DNA of 36,736 nucleotides from the NCBI GenBank assembly GCA_934668515.1, contig CAKUNS010000018.1:1-36736 (forward strand), given 5' to 3'. The DNA is from an uncultured Eggerthellaceae bacterium. Lineage in GTDB: Bacteria; Actinomycetota; Coriobacteriia; Coriobacteriales; Eggerthellaceae. The notes under the pieces were generated by a model, which saw only the letters and a program-made list of their open reading frames with translations, was not told where the DNA came from and made no database searches. Each line of letters begins with the position of its first letter. Positions within the stretch are counted from its first letter, which is position 1. Position numbers and translations under genes: made by a program. Below are positions 7,616 to 14,662 of the stretch, piece by piece.

Positions 7616-8637
7616 GTTTTGGAGCGGTGTCGATCTGACTGGTAATCAAATTGCCCTTGACGTTGTACTTCTGGCTCTTGTGTTTTGGAGCGGTGTCGAT
7701 CTGACTGGTAATCAAATAGAAGTCGTCTTCTTCTCTACAGTCTTCTTGTTTTGGAGCGGTGTCGATCTGACTGGTAATCAAATCGTTCTTCACGTAGACC
7801 CCGACGAGACTGCGTTTTGGAGCGGTGTCGATCTGACTGGTAATCAAATCAGAAGAGGGTGACCATAAAAGACTCGCTGTTTTGGAGCGGTGTCGATCTG
7901 ACTGGTAATCAAATGGTCTTCAATGTCTCTAACTGAGTTTTTGTGTTTTGGAGCGGTGTCGATCTGACTGGTAATCAAATCCGTTCACGTTGACAGTATA
8001 TAGCGATGTGTTTTGGAGCGGTGTCGATCTGACTGGTAATCAAATGCGAAGCTCGGCATCGCGCTGAACCCGCGGTTTTGGAGCGGTGTCGATCTGACTG
8101 GTAATCAAATAGAGCCCCGGGTCGTGCGGCTCGTACACCTGTTTTGGAGCGGTGTCGATCTGACTGGTAATCAAATCCTCGTCGACACCTTCACCAAGTC
8201 CATCACGTTTTGGAGCGGTGTCGATCTGACTGGTAATCAAATCGTTGACCGCCTCGGCAGGCTTCATATTCAGTTTTGGAGCGGTGTCGATCTGACTGGT
8301 AATCAAATCAGGAAAACGAAAAAGGGCGCAAGCACGTGTTTTGGAGCGGTGTCGATCTGACTGGTAATCAAACACTTTGGCACCAGCGCAGGACACCGTC
8401 ATGGTTTTGGAGCGGTGTCGATCTGACTGGTAATCAAACTTGGATGGAGGAGTTTAGCATTGAATTAGGGTTTTGGAGCGGTGTCGATCTGACTGGTAAT
8501 CAAACTGCCTCTCATACCGACGACGGTGCGGGATGGTTTTGGAGCGGTGTCGATCTGACTGGTAATCAAACTAAAAAAGCCCTCCGATATTCCCATCGAA
8601 TGTTTTGGAGCGGTGTCGATCTGATTGGTAATCAAAC
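7616..8637 (+). CRISPR. Type II-A CRISPR array, 16 repeats, 15 spacers
   Basis: A 36-bp repeat beginning GTTTTGGAGCGGTGTCGATC and ending GACTGGTAATCAAAT (or AAAC) starts at 7616, 7682, 7748, 7814, 7879, 7945, 8010, 8075, 8141, 8207, 8273, 8338, 8404, 8470, 8536 and 8602. Spacers are 30 nt, with four of 29 nt (before repeats 5, 7, 8 and 12). Repeats 1-11 end in T and repeats 12-16 end in C. Repeat 16 also has C to T at repeat position 24 (8625), the usual decay at the old end. The tracrRNA anti-repeat shows that pre-crRNA is read on the plus strand, so newest spacers are on the left. No spacer was seen to match elsewhere in the window beyond short terminator-like words. Confidence 0.98.
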
Positions 8638-8644
8638 TGGTATG

Positions 8645-8668
8645 AAAAAGCCCCGCACCGGCGGGGCT
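8645..8668 (-). terminator. Hairpin after the array with T tract on the minus strand
   Basis: AGCCCCGC (8649-8656) and GCGGGGCT (8661-8668) form an 8-bp GC-rich stem with an ACCG loop. The T run lies on the minus strand (CTTTTTC); on the plus strand the stem is followed by GAAATTGG, without a U tract. It could end antisense transcription before it enters the array, or still act as a weak array terminator. Confidence 0.75.
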
Positions 8669-8867
8669 GAAATTGGTTTAAAGCATTTTAAAAGTTTGAC
8701 GATTACAACGATCGGCGTAATTATTATGTAGAATAACGCTAACAAGGCTGTAGCCATTTGCCCCTCCGTTTCGTCGGTCGTTTGCTCATTTTAATTATAA
8801 CTCATTCGATCATGAATTACTCAAGGGGCCATGAGCGTTTCTCGTTGAGTTTTTCGCTGAGCTTGTG

Positions 8868-9166
8868 ATGTATGCAGCCGTAGGCTCCCTGATCGTTCTT
8901 GGTTTGCTTTGGGCTGTGTCAAAACCCGTTGATCTATTTCGAAGCAGTCCGATGCCGTTTTTTCTGCAAGAAGAACGGTTGTCCCATTCTGATTCTTATA
9001 TGCGTCTGGTCTGTCGATTCTAATTATCCTACGAGCGGCTTTCGCTACGATGGGGTGCTCTTGTGGGTTTGCTGACAAGGCGTATCTTGTTGTTTACGAT
9101 TCGGAACGCTCGAAGACGCCTGCACGCAATGCGCGTATGGAAACGATCCGGGTTTTCTTTTACTGA
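8868..9166 (+). pseudogene. Possible remnant of a small membrane/lipoprotein gene
   Basis: Two plus-strand frames adjoin. 8868-9023 would give 51 aa with one hydrophobic stretch (YAAVGSLIVLGLLWAV). A second frame is open from about 8993 to 9166 and contains LSILIILRAAFATMGCSC, resembling a lipoprotein signal, then a polar tail ending RMETIRVFFY. Neither has a clear ribosome site and no family was recognised. The overlap of two coding-like frames could reflect a frameshifted gene, or chance. Confidence 0.2.
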
Positions 9167-9272
9167 AAAAACCAGGTTCTGCATATGTGTACCAAGCGTT
9201 GAACACTTAGAAGTTGCGGGCCATTGTAAGATGCGTCGTGACAGCAAGAGAGGCGTGTGCCTTGCTGGTTAA

Positions 9273-9281
9273 GGGGGGGGG
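9273..9281. repeat. 9-bp G homopolymer upstream of the 9346 gene
   Basis: Nine G in a row, 64 bp before the next start codon. They fall between TTGCTG (9262-9267) and GATTAG (9286-9291), a weak promoter-like pair with an 18-bp spacer, so tract length could alter promoter spacing. Confidence 0.85.
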
Positions 9282-9345
9282 ACCCGATTAGTGAGTTCCT
9301 ATAAAGCAAGTCGGCTGGAGTGATCAGGCATGAAAAGAGGTTCAC

Positions 9346-9573
9346 ATGAAGATGGCGGACAACCCTCAGCTTAAGAAGCGCTTCTGTGAATTACTGGCTA
9401 ACGTTGTGGATTTTTACGAGGACTTCGACCTCTGCACGTGGGTGTTCGCGCGTGACGAAGGGGAGGTCGAAGCCATCATCGAGTTCGTCAAGCAGAACCT
9501 CGATGCAACAACCAGCGAGATCACTGATTTCAGGATCTGGTACGAAGACCGTCTCGACGGAGAATCCGATTGA
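9346..9573 (+). CDS. Small acidic hypothetical protein
   Basis: The 75-aa product is acidic (many Asp/Glu, C-terminus LDGESD), has no signal peptide or membrane segment, and is predicted to be cytosolic and mostly helical (helices around residues 8-25 and 38-52). An AGAGG ribosome site lies about 7 nt before the ATG, and codon use resembles the neighbours. I do not recognise the family. It stands alone between the CRISPR region and an HD-domain gene; small acidic proteins in such places may be immunity proteins or antitoxins, but nothing in the sequence proves that. An overlapping frame (9386-9643) is judged a shadow. Confidence 0.6.
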   Translation: MKMADNPQLKKRFCELLANVVDFYEDFDLCTWVFARDEGEVEAIIEFVKQNLDATTSEITDFRIWYEDRLDGESD

Positions 9574-9722
9574 CGATTTGGGTCTATCTCGCTGCGGGGT
9601 CTCATCCTTTTGCTTGATGGGAATCCAAGCTGGCTTCTTTTGATGTTGGCGTTTATGCACCAACGACAAACGAGGACGCGGGGCGCGAGCTAGTCCTGCT
9701 CATGTGCTCTTAGGAGGATGAA

Positions 9723-10148
9723 ATGCCCACCACGCAAAGTGAGATAGCCGAAGCCATTGCGATTCAGGCCCACGAAGGCCAGGTTGATAAGGCGGGGAAG
9801 CCCTACATCGATCATCCTGCGGTCGTTGCCGCCGGCGTAAGCGGCGATGTTGCGAAGGCCGTCGCGTGGCTTCATGATGTGGTTGAGGATACTTCGATGA
9901 CGTTCGATGATCTTCGGGCCGCAGGAATCGCACCTGAGGTCATCGATCATCTGAGGCTGCTTGCTCACGACAAATCGGTGCCCTATATGGAGTACGTCGC
10001 CGCTATAAAAGGCGACCCTGTCGCGTGCGAGGTGAAACTTGCTGACTTGCGTCACAACTCCGATTTGAGTCGCTTGAATACGATTACCGATAAAGATCGT
10101 GAACGCCTTGCCAAATACCAACAGGCTATAGCGCTGCTGCTTTCGTAG
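9723..10148 (+). CDS. Stand-alone HD-domain hydrolase, RelA/SpoT (MESH1)-like
   Basis: The 141-aa protein is essentially one HD phosphohydrolase domain. The pattern is that of the ppGpp-hydrolase half of RelA/SpoT proteins: AHEGQVDKAGKPYIDHP (H17, H31), WLHDVVEDT (H51-D52, with the E55-D56 pair) and VKLADLRHNSD (D108). These His/Asp residues bind a metal that activates water. No synthetase, TGS or ACT domain follows, so it is a small hydrolase of the MESH1/SAH type or a related nucleotide pyrophosphohydrolase. AGGAGG sits 5 nt before the ATG. It is transcribed alone. Hydrolysis of (p)ppGpp is an inference from motifs; another phosphorylated nucleotide is possible. Confidence 0.82.
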   Translation: MPTTQSEIAEAIAIQAHEGQVDKAGKPYIDHPAVVAAGVSGDVAKAVAWLHDVVEDTSMTFDDLRAAGIAPEVIDHLRLLAHDKSVPYMEYVAAIKGDPVACEVKLADLRHNSDLSRLNTITDKDRERLAKYQQAIALLLS

Positions 10149-10154
10149 CGGTTG

Positions 10155-10514
10155 CTACAGCGAGTCTTTGTGCGTGCGCTCGTAATGATCCAAGCGGTCA
10201 AGCGCGATTTGCTCGGAAAGCTCGCGCACCTTGGTCTGCAACTCCGATACCGTACGGCTTGAGTGGTAGCTTTTCACGAACAGCACGAAGATGAAGAACA
10301 AGAAGATGAAGTTCTGCGTGGATTGGATGCCCGTGATGTCGGCCATGAAATCGCCGATCTGAGGGAACAGTGCCAACAGCACGATGATCAGCGTTAAGAA
10401 CGCCCAGGAAATGGTGTCCTCGATGCGCATTTTCGACTTCTTGATGCTGCGCAGTATGAATGCGGCCATTGCGAATGCGGCGGCAATAAGGAGGATGCGA
10501 AGGGCGATTGACAT
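10155..10514 (-). CDS. DUF2304 membrane protein
   Basis: The 119-aa protein has an N-terminal membrane helix (about 4-22), two more hydrophobic segments (about 35-52 and 65-84) and a charged C-terminal helix that looks like a coiled coil (SELQTKVRELSEQI). The order helix, ISWAFLTLIIV, FIFLFFIFVLF and coiled coil is that of the DUF2304 family, whose genes usually lie beside family 2 glycosyltransferases, as here. It is downstream of the GT2 gene on the same strand (78 bp apart), so it probably assists a membrane-bound sugar transfer step. The role is inferred from context only. Confidence 0.8.
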   Translation of the reverse strand: MSIALRILLIAAAFAMAAFILRSIKKSKMRIEDTISWAFLTLIIVLLALFPQIGDFMADITGIQSTQNFIFLFFIFVLFVKSYHSSRTVSELQTKVRELSEQIALDRLDHYERTHKDSL

Positions 10515-10592
10515 TCTTAGGACCTATCTATTTGCAGGCTGGTTGATCGTTGTTTCGGCGGTGTGGCCTTGTGGCTTAACCGCGTTGGCGTC

Positions 10593-11270
10593 TTAGCGGA
10601 AGAACTGGATGAACAAAACCGAAAGAGCCATGCGCGTCATATACGCAGCGGACGAACGCAGGTTCAAATAGCTTTCTCCGGCAATGCGCTCGGCCATTTC
10701 CACTTGCACCTCCGAAACCTCAAGGCCGTGTTTGCGCATAAGCCAAGCAACGGTATCGGGCTCGGGGCCAAGGTTCGGGCCCGAGCTAAGGATTTTCAGC
10801 GCTTTGCGGTTGTAGCAGCGCATGCCCGAGGTGGGGTCCTTGATGGTCTTTCCCGTGGTGAGCTTGATCATGAACTGGATAAGGTTGCTGCCGAACATGC
10901 GCATGGTGTTGGGCTTGGTTTCGGTAACGAAACGTGAGCCGATGACAATGTCGCTGTGCTCAAGTTCGGCAACAAGAGAGTCAAGATATTTCGGAAGGTG
11001 CTGGCCATCCGCGTCGAACTGGATCGCGCAATCGTAGCCATGAGAGACTGCGTATTTGGTGCCGGCTTGGAATGCGCCGGCAAGGCCCAAGTTAATGGGC
11101 AGGTCCAGGAAGCGGTATCCGTGCTCGCGGCAGATGTCGGCGGTGCCGTCGCGTGAGCCGTCGTTGACTATGACGTAGTCGTAGTTCGGGCAGTTCTGAA
11201 TGAGGTCGTCTACGACGCGCTCAATGTTCTCGGCCTCGTTGTAGGCCGGGATGATCAGCAGTGCACGCAT
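10593..11270 (-). CDS. Family 2 glycosyltransferase, dolichol-phosphate mannosyltransferase-like
   Basis: Transfers a sugar from an NDP-sugar, probably to a polyprenyl phosphate at the cytoplasmic face. The 225-aa protein is a single GT-A domain: ALLIIPAYNEAENIERVV at the N-terminus, YVIVNDGSRDGT, the metal-binding QFDADGQH, and DPTSGMRCYNR before a C-terminal amphipathic region. It lacks the membrane helices of larger DPM enzymes; the downstream DUF2304 protein may supply the anchor. The ATG at 11270 has GGAAGG 5 nt upstream. A longer frame to 11390 would cover the divergent promoter region and is not favoured. The gene is divergent from a GT4-type enzyme, suggesting joint control. Confidence 0.85.
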   Translation of the reverse strand: MRALLIIPAYNEAENIERVVDDLIQNCPNYDYVIVNDGSRDGTADICREHGYRFLDLPINLGLAGAFQAGTKYAVSHGYDCAIQFDADGQHLPKYLDSLVAELEHSDIVIGSRFVTETKPNTMRMFGSNLIQFMIKLTTGKTIKDPTSGMRCYNRKALKILSSGPNLGPEPDTVAWLMRKHGLEVSEVQVEMAERIAGESYLNLRSSAAYMTRMALSVLFIQFFR

Positions 11271-11379
11271 GCTTGCCTTCCGATGGTTCGTTGTTGAAGC
11301 AATGGGTTCGCGAACTTCGGCCAGATGCGCGAAGTTGCAGTTGAATACAGCATTCCCCGAAGGCAGAGTATACAATACG

Positions 11380-11409
11380 AACGCATGCACTGCATGTTTC
11401 GCATGCGTT
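11380..11409. repeat. Inverted repeat in the divergent glycosyltransferase promoter region
   Basis: Perfect 9-bp arms AACGCATGC (11380-11388) and GCATGCGTT (11401-11409) flank 12 bp that include another TGCATG. The dyad lies between the GT2 and GT4 start codons, next to overlapping -10-like words (TACAAT/TATACT near 11370). It could be an operator for both genes. Confidence 0.6.
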
Positions 11410-11445
11410 TACACATCGAGTGAACTAACGCAACGGGGGATTTCC

Positions 11446-12621
11446 TTGCTTAAACGTATTTCAATCTGGTCGGCTTTGTATTTGCCCCACACCGGTGGGG
11501 TTGAGAATTTCACGGCCCATGTCTCGTCTGTGCTTGCAAAGCGAGGGTTTCAGGTTCAGATCGTCACGTCGCGCATCGATGATTCCCCCGAACACGAAAT
11601 AACAGGCGAGGGGGTAGACGTTTGGCGTTTGCCGTGCCATCCCCTGATGAACGGCCGTTTGCCTATCCCGAACAAGAACGCACGTTACCGCGAGCTTATG
11701 GCGAAGGTCGAGGCGTTTGCCCCCGATGCGGTGCTGGTGAACACGCGTTTTTACGGGCATTCGCTTGAGGCGTTGCGCTTCGCGCGCAAGATGAATGCGA
11801 AAGCCGCTGTGCTCGACCATGGCTCTGCTCATCTTGTTTTGGGGAACCCCGTCGCTGATGCCGTGCTGGCGGCGTACGAGCACGCCACCACGGCGAGGGC
11901 GAAATCATACAACCCCGATTTCTACGGTATTTCGCAGAAGAGCAGCGAGTGGCTGGCCCATTTCGGCATCAATGCGAAGGGCATTATTCAGAACGCTATC
12001 GATGCGCCGGCGTTTCGTGGCGGCGCATCCTCGCGCGATTTTCGTTCGGAGCTTGGCTTTGCTCCCGATGACGTGGTGGTTGCATTTTGCGGCAGGCTTG
12101 TTCCCGAGAAGGGCGCCGATGCTCTTGTTCGTGCGGGCGTGATTCTTGCAGGGGAGGGTGCGACCGGCGGTCGTGTTCGTCTTGTTTTTGCGGGTAATGG
12201 CCCCATGCGCACGCAGCTGGAGTCTGAGATTGCGGCAAAGCTTCCCGCTAACGGTCCTGTGACGGCGCACCTTCTGGGAAATACCGCCTCGACAGATTTG
12301 GCTGCTCTGTTCCAGCAGAGTAATCTGTTCTGCCTTCCTACTCGTTCCGAAGGATTTTGTACCTCGCTTTTGGAAGCGTCTGCGTGCGCCTTGCCGTCGA
12401 TCATCCCCGATGTTGGCGGCGCTCGCGAGCTCATTCCTTCTGCTGAGTACGGCTTCATCATGCCTGGCAGAACTGCCGAGGTCACCGCGCAGGCTTTGAG
12501 GGAGGCCATTTCGCTTGGTTCAGACCAGCTTGGCGTAATGGGTTTGCGAGCTCGCGACAGGGTGGAAGCGGTTGCTTCGTGGAACGACACCGCCGACGCC
12601 GTTCTTGCGGCTTTTGCGTGA
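11446..12621 (+). CDS. GT4-family glycosyltransferase
   Basis: Retaining glycosyltransferase of the GT-B fold. The N-terminal domain begins LKRISIWSALYLPHTGGVENF, the typical glycine-rich loop near the acceptor site. The C-terminal domain has VVVAFCGRLVPEKGADALV and the ExxxxxxxE donor motif in SEGFCTSLLEASACALPSII. TTG at 11446 is the preferred start, with GGGGGA about 6 nt upstream. The frame is open further upstream to 11251, but that part overlaps the divergent gene and reads like non-coding sequence. The product is 391 aa, normal for the family. Probably cytoplasmic and membrane-associated, adding one sugar to a surface glycan. Confidence 0.88.
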   Translation: MLKRISIWSALYLPHTGGVENFTAHVSSVLAKRGFQVQIVTSRIDDSPEHEITGEGVDVWRLPCHPLMNGRLPIPNKNARYRELMAKVEAFAPDAVLVNTRFYGHSLEALRFARKMNAKAAVLDHGSAHLVLGNPVADAVLAAYEHATTARAKSYNPDFYGISQKSSEWLAHFGINAKGIIQNAIDAPAFRGGASSRDFRSELGFAPDDVVVAFCGRLVPEKGADALVRAGVILAGEGATGGRVRLVFAGNGPMRTQLESEIAAKLPANGPVTAHLLGNTASTDLAALFQQSNLFCLPTRSEGFCTSLLEASACALPSIIPDVGGARELIPSAEYGFIMPGRTAEVTAQALREAISLGSDQLGVMGLRARDRVEAVASWNDTADAVLAAFA

Positions 12622-12647
12622 GCGGTTCATAGAATGTAAGCCTGTGG

Positions 12648-12653
12648 TAAAAT
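12648..12653 (+). promoter_or_regulatory. Extended -10 box before the licC-licA fusion
   Basis: TGG followed by TAAAAT (12648-12653) is a good extended -10; the hexamer 17 bp upstream (GTTCAT) is a poor -35. The box overlaps the left arm of the dyad at 12650-12693. Confidence 0.5.
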
Positions 12654-12693
12654 TGAACATTGCCTTCTTCAAGCAGGCATACATGTTCAATTT
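12650..12693 (+). promoter_or_regulatory. Long dyad/hairpin in the leader of the licC-licA fusion
   Basis: AAATTGAACAT (12650-12660) and ATGTTCAATTT (12683-12693) are perfect 11-bp complements. Inside them TGCCT (12661-12665) and AGGCA (12675-12679) extend the stem, leaving a 3-nt bulge and a 9-nt loop. The low GC of the outer stem and the short T tail argue against a plain terminator of the upstream gene. The overlap with the -10 box suits an operator or RNA switch. Confidence 0.7.
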
Positions 12694-12742
12694 CGCGCTG
12701 AGCTGCAGCTAGCTTCGCGCTTTGCGAGACACAGGTGCGTCT

Positions 12743-14503
12743 ATGCTATCTAAACAAGAGTTTCTGATTCTTACGTCGCTGCTCAAGCAGCCTGAAAGCA
12801 CCCAGCGCGAAATCGCTGAGGTTGTAGGGATTTCGCTTGGTGCCGTGAATGCCGCCGTCAAAACGCTGCGCGAGAATGGATGCCTTGACAACTACAACGT
12901 TACCGAAGCGGGTCTGAAAGCGCTCGAGCCCTACAAGGTGGATAACGCCATCATCATGGCTGCGGGCATGTCCTCCCGTTTCGCTCCTATTTCATACGAA
13001 CGTCCGAAGGGTGTCCTTACTGTTCGCGGAGAGGTTCTGATCGAGCGTCAGATCCGCCAGCTCAAGGAAGCGGGTATCAACGACATCACGGTTGTCGTCG
13101 GCTATTGCAAAGAGCAGTTTTTCTACCTAGAGGACGAGTTCGGCGTGACCATTCGCGTGAACGAGCACTACGCTACGCGCAATAACAACTCCACGCTCAT
13201 GCTGGTCAGGGAGAAGTTGGGCAATACGTACGTGTGCTCCTCGGATGACTACTTCACCGAGAATGTGTTCGAGCCCTATGTTTACGAGGCCTACTATGCG
13301 GCTGAGTTTTTCGAGGGCGAAACCAATGAATACTGCATCACCACGGGTGCGCATGACGTTATCACCAAGGTCGAGGTTGGCGGCTGCGATTCATATGCCA
13401 TGCTTGGCCATGTTTATTTCGATCGTGCGTTCTCGAAGAAGTTCACTTCGATTTTGGTTGACGAGTATGACCTTCCCAGTACGGCTGGCAAGCTATGGGA
13501 AGACATCTATATCGCTCATATCGACGAGCTGCGCATGGTCATGCGCCCGTACCCTAAGGGCGTTCTGAACGAGTTCGACTCCCTTGAAGAGCTGAACGGC
13601 TTCGATCCGTCCTTCTTGGACAATGTCGATTCTTCCATTTTGGACAACATTTGCCACATCATGGAATGCAAACGCATCGATATCACGGGAATCAAGCCCA
13701 TCAAGCAGGGACTTACCAATCTTTCGTTCCATTTCGTGGTGCGCGGGGAAGAGTACGTGTACCGTCACCCGGGCGCCGGCACCGAGGAAATCATCAGCCG
13801 TGAAAGCGAGGCGTATTCGCAAGACGTCGCCCGTGATCTTGGCCTGGACGACACGTTCGTGTACGAAGACGGGCATGAGGGTTGGAAGATCTCGCGTTAC
13901 GTTACCAATTGCGAGCTGCTTGATTACCACAACGAAGAGCAGGTTGCTGCGGCGATGCGCATGGCAAGGACCCTTCATTCCTGCGGCAGGGAGTCGAAAT
14001 GGGCCTTTGATGTGCACGAGAATACACGAGCTCTTATTGAGAAGCTCGACGCTAGTCATCGCTCGTCGTTCCGCGATTTCAAGACGCTTTTCGAGCTTAT
14101 CGACGGTCTGAATGCTGCGGTAAAGGCCGACGGCGTGAAGCCGTGCCTGTGTCACAACGACTTCTACAACCCTAATATCTTGTTTGCAGATGGCAGGGGC
14201 TATCTTATCGATTGGGAATACTCAGGCATGTCGGATTACGCCAGCGACCTGGGAACCTTCATTTGCTGCAGCGATTACACCTACGATGAGGCTGTTCGAG
14301 TGCTGCATGAATATTTCCAGCGCGAGCCAACCAAGGACGAGCTGTTTCATTGCGTGGCGTATATCGCCATCTGCAGCTATTACTGGTTCATTTGGGCATT
14401 GTACAAGGATGCGTGCGGTGCGCCGGTGGGTGAGTGGCTGTACCTGTGGTACAAGAACGCCAAGGCTTTTGGCAAGAAGGCAAACGAGCTGAAGAGCGCT
14501 TAG
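12743..14503 (+). CDS. Winged-HTH + phosphocholine cytidylyltransferase (LicC-like) + choline kinase (LicA-like) fusion
   Basis: Three parts are visible. Residues 1-62 form a winged helix-turn-helix (EFLILTSLLKQPESTQREIAEVV...). Residues 68-300 form a nucleotidyltransferase with the NTP-binding AIIMAAGMSSRFAP and PKG, then VVVGYCKEQF, the LicC-type arrangement that makes CDP-choline. Residues 310-586 are a choline/ethanolamine kinase fold with IKQGLTNLSFHF, CHNDFYNPNI (catalytic Asp near 470) and YLIDWEY (metal Asp near 488). One protein could thus phosphorylate choline, activate it with CTP, and perhaps sense the pathway through its HTH. The ATG at 12743 has AGG 6-9 nt upstream; a TTG at 12722 is less likely. 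It ends in a terminator. The kinase part is clearly paralogous to the gene at 30054. The substrate could be ethanolamine or another amino alcohol. Confidence 0.88.
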   Translation: MLSKQEFLILTSLLKQPESTQREIAEVVGISLGAVNAAVKTLRENGCLDNYNVTEAGLKALEPYKVDNAIIMAAGMSSRFAPISYERPKGVLTVRGEVLIERQIRQLKEAGINDITVVVGYCKEQFFYLEDEFGVTIRVNEHYATRNNNSTLMLVREKLGNTYVCSSDDYFTENVFEPYVYEAYYAAEFFEGETNEYCITTGAHDVITKVEVGGCDSYAMLGHVYFDRAFSKKFTSILVDEYDLPSTAGKLWEDIYIAHIDELRMVMRPYPKGVLNEFDSLEELNGFDPSFLDNVDSSILDNICHIMECKRIDITGIKPIKQGLTNLSFHFVVRGEEYVYRHPGAGTEEIISRESEAYSQDVARDLGLDDTFVYEDGHEGWKISRYVTNCELLDYHNEEQVAAAMRMARTLHSCGRESKWAFDVHENTRALIEKLDASHRSSFRDFKTLFELIDGLNAAVKADGVKPCLCHNDFYNPNILFADGRGYLIDWEYSGMSDYASDLGTFICCSDYTYDEAVRVLHEYFQREPTKDELFHCVAYIAICSYYWFIWALYKDACGAPVGEWLYLWYKNAKAFGKKANELKSA

Positions 14504-14563
14504 CCACGCTGAATAATGCGTGTATGGCGCAGTAAAAAATAACGAGTTACTTATGCAAAGCAA

Positions 14564-14596
14564 AACTCCTCGGTTGATGTAATCAGCCGAGGAGTT
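14564..14596. terminator. Bidirectional terminator
   Basis: AACTCCTCGG (14564-14573) pairs with CCGAGGAGTT (14587-14596); TTGAT/ATCAG extends the stem to 15 bp around a GTA loop. The plus-strand tail is GTTTATTTT, the minus-strand tail TTTGCTTTG. It separates the convergent licC-licA fusion and the GT2 gene. Confidence 0.88.
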
Positions 14597-14662
14597 GTTT
14601 ATTTTGAGCGGTGGATATCCAAAGTGCCGCTGTGCGTTGGTGGTTGTTAAGAGGAATGGCGG

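Larger units (their letters stand above)
8669..9345. other. Gene-poor region downstream of the CRISPR array
   Basis: No intact gene was recognised. 8670-8830 is AT-rich; TTGACG (8696-8701), a 17-bp spacer and AATTAT (8719-8724) look weakly promoter-like. Fragmentary frames with coding-like codons occupy 8868-9166. A 9-bp G tract lies at 9273-9281. Confidence 0.6.

Noticed and set aside
8572..8601. Spacer 15 as a self-targeting spacer against the tracrRNA terminator
   Set aside because: Only about 12 nt are shared (a common terminator word); the rest differs, so self-targeting is not supported.
7616..8637. Promoters inside each repeat, as in Neisseria type II-C arrays
   Set aside because: The repeat end TCAAAT is only a weak -10, the distal repeats end TCAAAC, and csn2 marks the locus as II-A with a leader.
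7557..8731. Several 78-131-codon open frames on both strands across the array (repeating FWSGVDLTGNQ or DLITSQIDTAPK)
   Set aside because: They arise because a 36-bp repeat plus 30-bp spacer is a multiple of three; they are translations of the CRISPR repeat, not proteins.
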